From Hepsetus odoe (taxonomy: Eukaryota; Chordata; Actinopteri; Characiformes; Hepsetidae), in the NCBI GenBank assembly GCA_017165825.1, contig CM029372.1, forward strand, positions 26,034,655 to 26,098,654: a stretch of DNA of 64,000 nt, in the 5' to 3' direction. The notes below the pieces were generated by a model that was given only the letters and a program-made list of their open reading frames with translations, did not search any database and was not told the origin of the DNA. Position 1 is the stretch's first letter; every line of letters starts with the position of its first letter. A program made the position numbers and the translations under genes. Positions 1 to 12,002 of this stretch are shown here, one piece after another.

Positions 1-184
1 TTATTTTTTTCAACGCATCCATTGCAAGACCTGTTTGATAAGACCATCTGTGCCAGACAGGGATCTGGCCATTTTATAAGAAACCCCACCTATACCTTCA
101 CTGGTGCATGTTCAGAGGCTTTACCTGGCTGATCTAGATCTTCACTTTGTGAAGAGAAGATGTTCTTGGCCGTTGCAGGTTTCC
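1..184. other. Unannotated stretch with one isolated minisatellite-core match
   Basis: No gene is visible. Positions 67-85 (tggcc-attttataagaaac) resemble, on the reverse strand, the 'gtttctrataaagtggcc' core that builds the tandem arrays at 12 kb and 21 kb. Confidence 0.4.
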
Positions 185-328
185 CAGGCAGGGATTAAAC
201 CTTAACGTGCCCATTACTGCTCCCCGGGTGCTGGTTATTGCTGCCTCTTGCTGCACGGTGTGTGTTGCATTTCATTGTGTGTGTGTGCTGTGTTGTGTTT
301 CGCAAATGGTCACTCTCACTTTCACTTT
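185..328 (+). repeat. tRNA-derived SINE family A, 5'-truncated copy
   Basis: The body and 3' end of the family are recognisable: 'actgctccccgggtgct', 'ctgctgcacggtgtg', 'gcatttcattgtgtg' and the closing 'tcactttcactttc'. The tRNA-like head is missing. Directly after it, 330-356 ('gacagatgctcttatccgg') looks like the tail of a third SINE family. Confidence 0.7.
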
Positions 329-356
329 CATTTGACAGATGCTCTTATCCGGTGCG

Positions 357-2097
357 AGATAAACAATTGCCTCAGTTTCCAAAGGAAAACGCATCCCACA
401 CACTACAAAGCCTAGACTTACACAGAATTAGACAGAATTACACAGAATTAAAGCCTAGAATTACACAGAGAAAGCAAACGGGGCGAACTGTGGCTCGTGG
501 TTTGATGGCTGCCGTTAGGATGATGTAGATAGACCATGTTTATCTTTGTAGGCAAGAATTAAAAGGTTTAAAATTTAATGCAGGCTGCAATGGGAAGGCG
601 GGGAAGGTCTGCACTTCTTTTTACTGTGGGAGGAGATGGCGACACTGAGAGAACGTCCTCCACACGGAGAGAAACCAGACTGGGAATGGAACCAATAACC
701 TTCTGGCTGTGAGATGATAGTATTAAGTCTGTGTTTTTGTGCTGCTCTACATATGATTTCTGTCCCTGCAAATAGGAAATGGAAGTTGCTCTGGATAAGA
801 ACATCCGGTAAATGCAAACGGTGGTTCTTCTGAGAATGTTTGGTCATTTTTGATGAAATCCTGCAGCCTGATTTAGTGTTGTACCTAGGCAGGACATGCA
901 CCACAGCCTATGCAAATGTCCATTGTGAGAATCTCTACCTGTGCAATGGTGTCCCTGCATTTAAACTAATCAAACACAAGCATTATGCTGCGCTTGACAT
1001 CAATTTGCAGCCGACTGGTTTTGACATGAGGCTAAAATGAAGCTTCCCAGATCACGTATTTTCCAGATTACACTGAACGCGTTCCTAATGGCCTACTTTT
1101 AGTCTGGAGGCTTGAAGAGATGAACATCAGAGATAGACTTTAACAGGCTAAATAAATAGTGGACTTCTATGTAGCTTGTATTTTACAGCGACTTCCAGTA
1201 ATTAGCCCTGATGAAGAGCTGGTGTTGAAAGAACTGAAAATAATGATGAATCTAGAACTTGCAGAAGGCCTAAAGTGCCTGGTTTTCTAATGATGTTGGT
1301 CACATTCACAGGAAATGAAGTGATTAGGCTGCCTTCTGTCACTTTTCAGTTATGTTGGTGGATAATCTAACACTGAGCTTCAGTTCAGCCTCTTAATATC
1401 TAATCCAGAAATAGTTCATTCAATAATTCAGTAACATTTACTGCAGAAACTCTTCTCCAGAACCATGTTCTTTGCCTAATGACTGGAGAGATCTCCCTGG
1501 AGCTGCTTAGGGTCAAAGGTCTTGCTCAGAAGCTCAAATGGTGGTAGGATAGAACCCTGTAGGAACCCAAAATAGCTTGGTCTGCACTACCCCTTGGTTA
1601 CAGACATCCCAATCAATTTATGATTGGCTGTGTTTTGCGGGGTATTTCCAACCACTGTGTAACACTTTAATGTTATAGAATGCATTACAGAGTTTAAATT
1701 ATTTCATTAAATAGACCCTACAGACACACTTTCATCTTTTTCTGAGGCATAAAAAGGCCCTGAGGGTTCTTCTTTGTAAGGATACATGACATCTACAAAA
1801 ACATTTTGAAGGTTTATTCCAATGAGTGTCAATTTTCCTAGTTTCCCGAGGTGAAACGGCATCAAACGGACTCTTAATGAAAACTGGCACTTGTTGAGAT
1901 ATAGCTTTTTATGTAGGTTAATGTTGCCCATCATGAAAGGTTTATGAGGTTGTCATGAAGCATTAAGACTGCTGGTCTTCAGTGAAGCATTATCAAAATG
2001 TACTACTAGATAGCACGGTTAGAAAAGGAAGAACTTCTCTGGAAATTCCCATGAGAAACGAGGGAGCTTTTAGACATACAAAAAAGAAGGTGTTGAA
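357..2097. other. Unique-looking DNA, no gene recognised
   Basis: Short open frames occur on both strands but none has recognisable domains, splice context or codon bias. A short remnant at 778-815 ('gctctggataagaacatccggtaaatgcaa') matches the 3' tail of fish tRNA-SINEs that end in 'gctctggataagagcgtctgctaaatgc'. Nothing else is seen. Confidence 0.5.
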
Positions 2098-4678
2098 GTT
2101 ACTCAGGACTCAGTTTAAACTCACTGCCCAGACACTCAAGACTCAGTTTAAACTCACAACCCAGACACTCAAGACTCAGTTTAAACTCACAACCCAGACA
2201 CTCAAGACTCAGTTTAAACTCACGACGCAGACACTCAAGACCCAGCTTAAACTCACACAACCCAGACACTCAAGACCCAGCTTAAACTCACACAACGCAG
2301 ACACTCAAGACTCAGTTTAAACTCACTGCCCAGATCATAAGACCAGTTTACACTCACACTGCCCAGACCTCAAGACTCAGTTTAAACTCTCACATGGAGC
2401 CTCAGACTCAGCTTAAACTCCTGGCCAGACACTCAAGACTCAGTTTAAACTCACAGCCCAGATGCTCAAGACCCAGCTTAAACTCACACAACCCAGACAC
2501 GCAAGACTCAGTTTAAACTCACAGCTCAGACACTCAAGACTCAGTTTACACTCACTGCCCAGGTCTCAAGACCCAGCTTAAACTCACAACCCAGACCTCA
2601 AACTCAGTTTACACTCACAACCAGACACTCAAGACTCAGTTTAAACTCACACAACCCAGACACTCAAGACCCAGCTTAAACTCACACAACGCAGACACTC
2701 AAGACTCAGTTTTACACTCACACAACCAGACCTCAAGACTCAGTTTAAACTCCACAACCCAGACACTCAAGACCAGCAAACTCTGGCTTAGACACTCCAA
2801 GGACTCACTTTACCTGCACTACCCAGACACTCAAGACTCACTTTACACTCACACTACCCAGACACTCCAGACAGGTTACACTCACACTACGCAGACACTC
2901 AAGACTCAGTTTCCCGCTCACTGCCCAGACACTCAAGACTCAGTTTAAACTCACAACCCAGACCCACTCAAGACTCAGGTTAAACTCCATTTAGACACCT
3001 CAGGAGACTCAGTTTAAACTCTGCACGACCAGACACTCAAGCCAGCTCAAACTCACACAACCCAGACACTCAAGACTCAGTTTAAACTCACAGCTCAGAT
3101 ACTCAAGACTCAGTTTACACTCCTGCCCAGACACTCAGCTCAGTTTACTCCACTGGCAAACACTCCAAGACCCAGCAGCTCACCTAACCCAGACACTCAA
3201 GGCCAACCCAAACTCACAACCCAGACACTCAAGACTCAGTTTAAACTCACTGCCCAGATACTCAGGCCCAGATTACACTCACACTGCCCAGACACTCAAG
3301 ACTCAGTTTAAACTCACACAAGCCAGACACTCAGGACCCAGCTTAAACTCACACAACCCAGACACTCAAGACTCAGTTTAAACTCACAGCCCAGATGCTC
3401 AAGACCCAGCTTAAACTCACACAACCCAGACACTCAAGACTCAGTTTAAACTCATAACCCAGACACTCAAGACTCAGTTTACACTCCTCTTGGATCTCAA
3501 GACTCAGTTACACTCACACTGCCCAGACACTCAAGACTCAGTTTACACTCACTGCCCAGATACTCAAGACTCAGTTTACACTCACACTGCCCAGACACTC
3601 AAGACCCAGCTTAAACTCACACAACCCAGACACTCAAGACTCAGTTTACACTCACACAACCAGACACTCAAGACTCAGTTTAAACTCACACAACTAGACA
3701 CTCAAGACCAGCTTAAACTCACACAACGCAGACACTCAAGACTCAGTTTACACTCACACAACCAGACACTCAAGACTCAGTTTAAACTCACACAACCCAG
3801 ACACTCAAGACCCAGCTTAAACTCACACAACCCAGACACTCAAGACTCAGTTTAAACTCACTGCCCAGATACTCAAGACCCAGCTTAAACTCACACAACC
3901 CAGACACTCAAGACTCACTTTACACTCACACTACCCAGACACTCAAGACTCACTTTACACTCACACTACCCAGACACTCAAGACTGAATTTACACTCCCA
4001 CTACCCAGACACTCAAGACTCAGTTTACACTCACACATCCCAGACACTCAAGACTCACTTTACACTCGTACCCAGACACTCAGACTCAGTTTACACTCAC
4101 TACGCAGACACTCAAGACTCAGTTTACACTCACACAACCCAGACACTCAAGACTCAGTTTGAACTCACACTGCCCAGACACTCAAGACTCAGTTTACACT
4201 CACACAACCCAGACACTCAAGACTCAGTTTACACTCACACTACCCAAACACTCAAGACTCAGTTTACACTCCACACTGCCCAGACACTCAAGACTCAGTT
4301 CTTTCACACAACAGACACTCAAGACCAGCACAAACTCCACAACTAGTTACTCAAGACTCAGTTTAAACTCAGCTCAGATCTCAAGACTCAGTTTGCACAC
4401 TCACACAACCAGACACTCAAGACTCAGTTTAAACTCACACAACCCAGACACTCCAAGACCCAGCCAAACTCACTGCCCAGACACTCAAGACTCAGTTTAA
4501 AACTCACTGCCCAGATACTCAAGAGCCAGCTTAAACTCACACATACCAGACACTCAAGACTCACTTTACACTCACACTACCCAGACACTCAAGACTCAGT
4601 TTAAACTCACTGCCCAGATACTCAAGACCCAGCTTAAACTCACAACCCAGACACTCAAGACTCACTTTACACTCACAA
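2098..4678 (+). repeat. Long minisatellite, 33-35 bp unit
   Basis: About 75 tandem copies of a unit built from 'cccagacactcaagact', 'cagtttaaactca' and 'caa' or 'ctg'. The spacing alternates between 33 and 35 bp. Common variants change 'actcagttt' to 'acccagctt' and 'taaac' to 'tacac'. The variants are interspersed, so some higher-order amplification is likely. Around 2330-3200 and 4280-4450 the units carry many small deletions. Open frames such as 1982-2320 encode an 11-residue repeat (LKTQFKLTTQT) only where the period is 33, and they are lost when it becomes 35. Confidence 0.95.
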
Positions 4679-5060
4679 TGGTAATCAAACCATCATATCA
4701 GAGAAACTGAACTGTTACCCTGATTTTGTCTCTTTTGACTTTCTTTAATGAAGTTTTTTGGCACTGTGAGAGTTTTTCATGCGTTTCTAAATGTGTATCC
4801 TTGTCTTCCTCTGGTACAGCAATGCTACAGTACTGGTAACAGAGGCGTTGCCTCTCTCTGCAGTATCATCAGTAAGTCTGTGTAGGCACCGGAGGTGTCT
4901 TTGTACCAGAGCAGTGCAGAGTGAGACACTGAGGAGTGTATTAGAGAGATCTGTGCTGAAGGTCACCGTGGGCAACGCCAGCATCGGCTACGGCCTCAAC
5001 TAACCATCTGTCAGCACACACCGGAGAGCTTCTCACCTGAGAGCGTGTCTCTGACATCCC

Positions 5061-5064
<4 letters not shown>
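4679..5064. other. Unique DNA with a doubtful exon-like frame
   Basis: A plus-strand frame ends at 5003 (…LKVTVGNASIGYGLN, stop). It is preceded by AG dinucleotides in pyrimidine-rich context (ctctctgcag near 4862, gtgcag near 4919). It could be a terminal exon, but the product was not recognised. Confidence 0.2.

Positions 5065-5107
<43 letters not shown>
5065..5107 (+). repeat. (TG)n microsatellite
   Basis: About 21 uninterrupted TG units. Confidence 0.97.
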
Positions 5108-5108
<1 letters not shown>

Positions 5109-5253
5109 ACACACCTGCGATGTCACCATAACTAATCCTCCAGGGCCTCTCCTTCCTGTAACAGCTCTTGACAGATGAATCAATGTTGTGTGTTTTGTGG
5201 GACCATTTTCAGCCACAGTGTCACATTCAGATAGCTTTCAAAGCATCTTTGGG

Positions 5254-5288
<35 letters not shown>

Positions 5289-5289
5289 T
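5254..5289 (+). repeat. (TG)n microsatellite
   Basis: About 16 TG units, ending in tttgtt. Confidence 0.95.
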
Positions 5290-5383
5290 TAAAGCCTTAA
5301 ATACAGTATTTGTACTTTATTAATTCTTATTACTTATAAGTAGCTTTTCATTGTCTGACTAGCAGCTAATATAAATATATTAC

Positions 5384-5386
<3 letters not shown>

Positions 5387-5418
<32 letters not shown>
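5387..5418. repeat. (AT)n microsatellite
   Basis: About 16 AT units. Confidence 0.95.
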
Positions 5419-5421
<3 letters not shown>

Positions 5422-6320
5422 TATATGCAGTTTTAGTGCAATACTTTGAGCAAAAGTACTGTCCCCATCACTGCTCTCAGACACCCCCTGCTTTACTGTA
5501 TGTATGAGGCAAAGGTAGAGGAAGCACTTTGTTGTGGTGTGGTCACGATGACAAATTAGTCACTCTAATTATTTCTTTATATTCTTTACACTCTTTAAGT
5601 AAATATATATTTATATATATTTATATCAGCCTGTGAGCTTCCTGCTGATCTTGTCCTTTTCTCTCGTGAAGGAGAGCAGGAGCCACTTACAGGGAACACA
5701 TAGAGTCTGATCCTGAAACCAAGAGTGTTTAAGTGGCATTATTTTTAATGGGAGTGGATTTCAGCAGTAACACTAATTTTGTTTGCCCTCGAGGGAAATA
5801 GAACATTGGGTGGAACCACATGAACTCAACAGGCAACCAGGAGTAAACTTGTACTTACGGCTAGCTCTGCATGAAAAAAAGGAATCTGTATTATTGCATT
5901 TCATTAGTTTTATTTATCATTAAACATGCCGTTCGGTTTCTGTTCTTTATTGACAAGTCTGACTTCACCAGTATGAATGAACGCTGGCCGTCAGATATGG
6001 TCTGAAAAGAAAGCTTAAATGTGAACGATTCAAACTGCATTGAGCAACGAGTGAGAAATAATGTCACGAAATGTGTTTGGAACTATTCAAACAGTGTTTA
6101 CACCGGAGTGGCTTTCAGTGCTTCAGAGCCAAAGGTTGAACCTAATCCAACGAAACCCAACCGTCAAATCAGCCAGTGCATAAGACCTAAGCACAAAGAA
6201 GGTGTATTAATAAAAAATTGCTGTTGCTAATTAAACAGATGCAAAGAGATTTTGAACTATATGGCTGACCTTGCGAAAAATATAACCACAGTTATCTGTC
6301 GGACAAACATGGCTAAAACA
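5419..6320. other. AT-rich unique DNA, no gene recognised
   Basis: Short open frames only (for example 6021-6230 plus) without recognisable domains. AT-rich runs lie near 5600-5630. Confidence 0.5.
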
Positions 6321-8800
6321 ACACCCCACAGACAACTACCACAGAAAAAACTGCCCTCACACAACCTCTTGTAACTACCATGAAAAACTGCCCCTCACTA
6401 CAACCTCCCTACTTTGCCAACTCTGCAGACACAACTACCCCCTCACACCAGCTCTCACTTTTAACTACCACAAGAAAAACACCCCCTCACACCCAACCTC
6501 CCTAACGCAACTACCACCGACACAACTACCCCCTCACACAACCTCCCTAACGCAACTACCACCGAACACAACTACCCCCTCACACAACCTCCCTAACGCA
6601 ACTAGCACCGACACAACTACCCCCTCACACAACCTCCCTAACACAACTACCACCGAACACAACTACCCCCTCACACAACCTCCCTATTTGTAACTGCCAC
6701 AGAACTGCTTCACCCCCTCACACCCAACCTCCCTAACAGCTACCACCAAACACAACTACCCCCTCACACAACCTCCCTAATGCAACTACCACTGAACACA
6801 ACTACCCCCTCACACAACCTCCCTAATGCAACTACCACCAAACACAACTACCCCCTCACACAACCTCCCTAATGCAACTACCACCGAACACAACTACCCC
6901 CTCACACAACCTCCCTAACGCAACTACCACCGAACACAACTACCCCCTCACACACAACCTCGCAACTACCACCGAACACAACCCCCCCTCCACACCAGCC
7001 TCTAACCTTCCCACACAGACACAGCTACCCCCTCACACACCAGCCTCTAATGCAACTACCACCGGAACACCACACCCCTCCACACAACCTCTAGTAACTA
7101 CCACTGAACACAATACCCCCTCTTCCAACCTCTCGCATGGCCACCACCGAACACATTCTCACCTCACACAACCTCCTAACTCAACTACGAACACAACTAC
7201 ACCCTCACACAACCTCTAACACAACTACGAACACAACTACCCCCTCCCACAACCTCCTAAATACCTTCTACCGAGAAAAAACTACCCCCTCACTAGCCTC
7301 CTCACGCAACTGCAGACACAACTACCCCTCACTGCCTCCCTAGCATAACTGCCACGAACACAGCCACCCCCTCACAACCTCCTAATGCAACTACACAGAA
7401 AAACTACCCCTCACAACCTCCCTAATGCAACTACTGCAGACACAACTACCCCTCACACACAACCTCCCCTAGCACTTGCTTCCTACCGAACACAACCACC
7501 CCCTCACACAGCCTCCTAACGTAACTACGAACACAACTGCCTCCACACAGCCTCTACTTGCCAACTGCAAAAAAAACTACCCCCTCACACAACCTCCCTA
7601 ACGCAACTACCACGAAAAAACTACCCCTCCACACAGCCTCCTAATGCAGCTACCACGAGAAAATAACTACCCTCTGCCTCCTAACGCAACTGCCACGAAC
7701 ACAACTACCCCTCCACACAACCTCTAACACCTTCTGCAACACAACTTCCCCTCACACAACCTCCTAATGCAACTACCACTGAGCACAACTGCCCCTCACA
7801 CACAACCTCCTAATGCAACTACCGAACACATGCCCCTCACACAACACCCTACTTTCAGCTACGAACCCACAAACTACCCCCTGCACAGCCTCCCTAATGC
7901 AACTACCACTGAACTTCCCGGCTACCCCCTCACACAACACTCCCTAGTATAGCTTCTACGAACACAACTGCCCCCTTCACGCCTCTAAGCAGCTACCAAA
8001 CACAACTACCCCTCACACAACCTCCCTAACATAGCTTCTGCAGACACAACTACCCCTCACGCAACCTCCTAATGCAACTACCACCCGAAAAAACTACCCC
8101 TCACGCCTCCCTAGTACTGGCTACCATGAACACAACTACACCTCCACACAACCTCCTAAGCATAATACCACGAGACACAACTACCCCCTCACAACCTCTA
8201 AGCATAGCTACGAGACACAACTACCCCTCACACAACCTCCTAACAGCTGCAGACAAACTACCCCTGCACAACCTCTTTGCTGCTTCTGCAATTTCAACTA
8301 CCCCCCTCACACAACCTCCTAACATAGCTACTACCGAACACAGCTGCCCCCTCACACAACCTCCTAAGCGCCTTCTGCCGAAAAACTACCCTCAACCTCC
8401 TACTTCAACTACCACGAACACTTCTTCCCCCTCTTTGCAACCTCTAGCATAGCTTCTGCAGACACAACTGCCCCTCTGCAGCCTCCCCTAACGCCAGCTA
8501 CCGAACACAACTACCCCCTCACACAACCTCCATAACGCAACTACCACCGAAAAACTACCCCCTCACACAACCTCCCTAACGCAACTACCACCGAACACAA
8601 CTACCCCCTCACACAATGTCCCTAACGCAACTACCACCGAAAAAACGACCCCTTCACACAAAGTCCCTAATGTAACTACCACAGAAAAAACTACCCCCCA
8701 CACAACCTCCCTAATGCAAGTACCACCGAAAAAACTACCCCCCACACAACCTCCCTAACGCAACTACCACCGAACACAACTACCCCTCACACATCTTTCC
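6321..8800 (+). repeat. Long minisatellite, 46 bp unit
   Basis: More than 50 tandem units of 'cctccctaacgcaactacc', 'accgaacacaactacccc' and 'ctcacacaa'. The consensus unit is 46 bp, so the reading frame rotates at each unit. The Thr/Pro-rich mucin-like frames (6872-7219, 8072-8452) are therefore by-products of the repeat. Units are nearly identical at 6,480-6,980 and 8,520-8,790 but heavily altered between about 7,000 and 8,500, with losses and inserted 'ctt', 'tgc' and 'ttctgc' strings. Confidence 0.95.
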
Positions 8801-9215
8801 TAACACAACTCACAAGACCTTTCTCCTAATACAAGTTCTGCAAAACATCACTTACCCCTTAAACAACTACCCCATCCCAACATTTACCACTCAATAAACA
8901 ACACACCCATCAATAACTACACCCTAATGCAACTACCCCAGCAACGATACCTCTCACACAACTACCCCAATAAATCAATCCCATTCACCCTAAATTAACT
9001 ACCCCACACAATTGTCTCTTGCACAGCTACTCCAGCAGAGCTATTCACACACAACTACCCCAATACAATTACCCCTCACACAACCACCCCAGCACAAATT
9101 ACCCCTCACACAACTACCCCAACACAGTTACCACTTGTACAGCTATCCACACACAACTACTCCAACACAACTACCCCCCACAATGACCCCGACACAATTA
9201 CCCCCACAGTTACAG
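8801..9215 (+). repeat. Degenerate A/C-rich tandem repeat flanking the 46 bp array
   Basis: Irregular repeats of 'cacaactaccccaacaca' and 'attacccctcacaca', about 30 bp apart. They share the 'caactaccccctcacacaa' half of the neighbouring 46 bp unit, which suggests an old edge of the same array. Confidence 0.8.
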
Positions 9216-9290
9216 ATAAACTTCATATTTATCACTTCAGGAAAAACAAGTGTTCAGTTTAAAACCTGACGAAAGAAGTGTACAAGCATT

Positions 9291-9296
9291 TGTGTG

Positions 9297-9357
<61 letters not shown>
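9291..9357 (+). repeat. (TG)n microsatellite
   Basis: About 33 TG units with one TGCG interruption. Confidence 0.97.
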
Positions 9358-9359
<2 letters not shown>

Positions 9360-10071
9360 AAGGAGATATTTTGTCTGTAATTAAATGATGGAAATATGAA
9401 ATTCCTTCCACCATGAAATGATTGAGGACGCGTCTCCTAAAGGCATGGCAACTGTTTGCAGAATGCGAGCCGTCAGTCAAGGTCTCTTGTTTTCAATAAA
9501 TCCAATTATCAGAAGTGCGTTCGGAGCGTAACTGCGGGACGGAGGACGGCAGCAAGCTTGTTAAACAAAGAGCGGAAGGAACGCAGACAAGCCTCAGCTT
9601 TGGACGACATGCAGGGCTGATATATAATTCACTTCTGATTTTTGTCATTCTTCCCATCACATCACAGTGCGTCGCCGCACGCTTTGGGAGAGAGGCTCCC
9701 ACTGGGCTTTAGCCTTCAGTTCCCGCGGCGCCATTCACAACACAAGTACAAACACAGAGCAGCGTCCCGGGTGTTTCCTGCTCCCCTCAACATCAGCCTT
9801 GGATATTTGGTTCTCCACACGGCTAATTAGAAAGCGTATTAATTAGCTACGCTGAAGCGCCGATTGTTTCCGCAGGTGGGGTTTCACCCCGGTCCCGGGA
9901 GGATCGGCGCCCTCCCTGTTTCGTAATTACCAAGCAACAAAAGTTTAGTGTGCAGTAAGGCCCCAATTAAGGGTTTAGCATGCAGCAAAGCTCTCTATTT
10001 ATGATTCAGAAAGAGAAAGTGTCCCGGCCCACTGACAATGTGGACTGTACGGGTGGGGGCAGCGATGGTGC
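9358..10071. other. Unique DNA with AATTA-rich patch
   Basis: No gene is recognised. Between 9,820 and 9,980 several TAATTA or AATTA cores are clustered (ggctaattag, tattaattag, cgtaattacc, ccaattaagg). They are compatible with homeodomain sites in a regulatory element, but this is unproven. Confidence 0.3.
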
Positions 10072-10146
10072 GTTGCCATGGTGACACTAACATACATGCA
10101 AGGCTATTTGTTGGAAACATACCATTGCCATGGTGACACTAACATA
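10072..10146. repeat. 52-bp-spaced duplication carrying RFX X-box-like palindromes
   Basis: The 22-mer 'ttgccatggtgacactaacata' occurs at 10073-10094 and 10125-10146. Each copy contains 'ttgccatggtgac', which resembles the imperfect palindrome bound by RFX factors. Confidence 0.5.
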
Positions 10147-10189
10147 GAACCAGCATCCTTAATTTCTCAGAACCACAACGAGAACCATA

Positions 10190-10335
10190 CATCTTCTGTA
10201 TTTAACCCACACACATCGTGCAGCAGGGGGGCAGCCGCATCTAGCACCCAGGGAGCAGTGATGGGGACAGTACCTTGCTCAAGGGTACTTCAGGACAACC
10301 TGCTGGTCTGGGATTTGTACCCACGAGCTTCCAGC
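10190..10335 (-). repeat. SINE family A, partial, reverse orientation
   Basis: The reverse complement reads through the family body (aaatcccagaccagcagg, acccttgagcaaggtac, gtccccatcactgctccctg, ctgctgcacgatgtgtg). Confidence 0.85.
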
Positions 10336-10970
10336 CCCGTTCAGTAACAGCGCGTCGCTGGAGATGCGGGTTTTTATAACAGAGACTGTAGGAAATGCAG
10401 TGTTCTGGCGAAGTAATTTTAACGTGATCTGATTAGCTCAGGCCTGCTTAGTCATAATGAATGGACGATGTTTGGAGACAGAATGTCCAATCAGGTCAAA
10501 GCACACGTCCGGTTGCATCAAGGCTGCTTTATGCTATAAGACATTACGGTAAATGTAGCAGTTCTCTGGGAAGGGTTCTGATTTAATATCATTTATTCTC
10601 ATGCTGTTGTCTGACCTGTTGGGCTAATGAGCTAATTATCTGTGTTGTACACAAACTGTCCTGCAAATAAGCAAAGACCCATATCAGTCATAAAACTGAG
10701 ATGGCCAGTGAAGGCAGGAAAATGGTTTGCTAAAGCGATAAACCCCTCCAGGCATGCATTACAGTGATTTTACCACTTTAAAGGAAGTGGGACTCTCCAA
10801 CGTTCCAAGGCTAACAATGTTTTATATAACTAAATAAATTAAAATCTCTTCTTTTCTTGCCTGGAAGGATGCTATTAAACAGCTCTAATGAGGGTTCTGG
10901 TGAGATCGTAAACCCTTTAAGCATCTTTTTAATTCAGCTTTCAATTGTCTTTTTTGTGGCTTTATTAAAT
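10336..10970. other. No gene recognised
   Basis: Unique-looking DNA. 10523-10556 resembles the 3' tail of fish tRNA-SINEs (gacattacggtaaatgtagc). Confidence 0.5.
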
Positions 10971-10974
10971 AAAC

Positions 10975-11255
10975 CTTTATTGTGATCGGCAGCGGGAGTA
11001 GGGAGCATCTTGAGGAGAACCTGGAGAGATGGAGATCTGATCTGGGGAGGAGAGGAATGACAGTGAGTAGGACAAAGACAGAATAGATGAGTGTGAACGA
11101 AAGGGAGGAAAGTGGAGTGGTTAGGATGCAGGGAGTAGAGGTGACTAAGGTAAAGGTGAAGAATGAGTGATTTGTGATGGACGGGTGCCAGCGAAAGTAA
11201 AAGTGACAGTTCACAGGACAGTAGTGAGACCAGCTATGCTGTATGGGTTCAGTTT
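10975..11255 (+). mobile_element. RTE-type LINE fragment (region after the RT)
   Basis: Nucleotide similarity to the region just after the RT active site in the copy at 28.9-29.2 kb: 'gggagcatcttgaggagaacc', 'ggaggaaagtggagtggtta', 'caggacagtagtgagaccag'. It carries several frameshifts and is dead. Confidence 0.8.
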
Positions 11256-12002
11256 TAGTTATAAAACCTGACTTGCACAGCTATTTCTCTAAACCCGTCA
11301 GGAAACTGACATGGCCAAAAGAAAATCTTGTGTTTTTTCCATTTTAACCTGGAAATAGATGAAAACTAGAGCCTAAAACACTGTAAAAGCTTCCTGAAGG
11401 ATGATTTTTATCAAATGCTTAAAAGTCTGGCTCTCTGGAAGCAAAATATGATGAAATAAGGGAGTTATTTTCTTCAAATGAGGCTTTGTATTTAGATTTT
11501 AGATCGAGTCCATTAAATAATCTTCATTTAATAACACACAGGCCTGCGGGTGGGACACTCTGAAGAGAAAGACAGGATGGTCTTCTCAAGTCATTGTTTT
11601 TAACCCTCCTGCGGAGAAGTTTTAGGAGAAGGAATCTTTATTTCACTTCCTTCTTTCTGCACTGCAGAGGGAACAGGAAGCATTTCCAGATTCAGCTGAC
11701 AGCATTGCCAGTTAGAACTGCTTCTTTTTAATGGTTTGGATCACATGGGTGGAAAGCAGATTTCAGTGTGTGACAGTATGCGCTGAAGGGTTTAACAAAG
11801 AAGCAACACAGCAAACAGACATGCCGAAAGAATGAGTCATTTTTACAAAAGAAGAAAAAAAAACATGATGGGACACGAAAGCTCTAGACAGACTGTTGAG
11901 AGATTTGTTAGGGTCAGATCAGGACCAGGACTCTGGGCCAGAGCAGGATAGAATGGTCTGATTATGAAGAAAATGTCATGGTAATTTCATTTGCACTCAC
12001 AT
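11256..12002. other. No gene recognised
   Basis: Unique-looking DNA without coding signal. A short A-rich run lies near 11855. Confidence 0.5.

Noticed and set aside
1982..2320. Open frame with an 11-residue repeat (LKTQFKLTTQT)
   Set aside because: The frame holds only where the unit is 33 bp and is lost with the 35 bp units. It lies wholly inside the minisatellite, with no start context.
6872..7219. Thr/Pro-rich mucin-like open frame
   Set aside because: The repeat unit is 46 bp, not a multiple of three, so the frame rotates each unit. The frame is a by-product of a stop-poor minisatellite.
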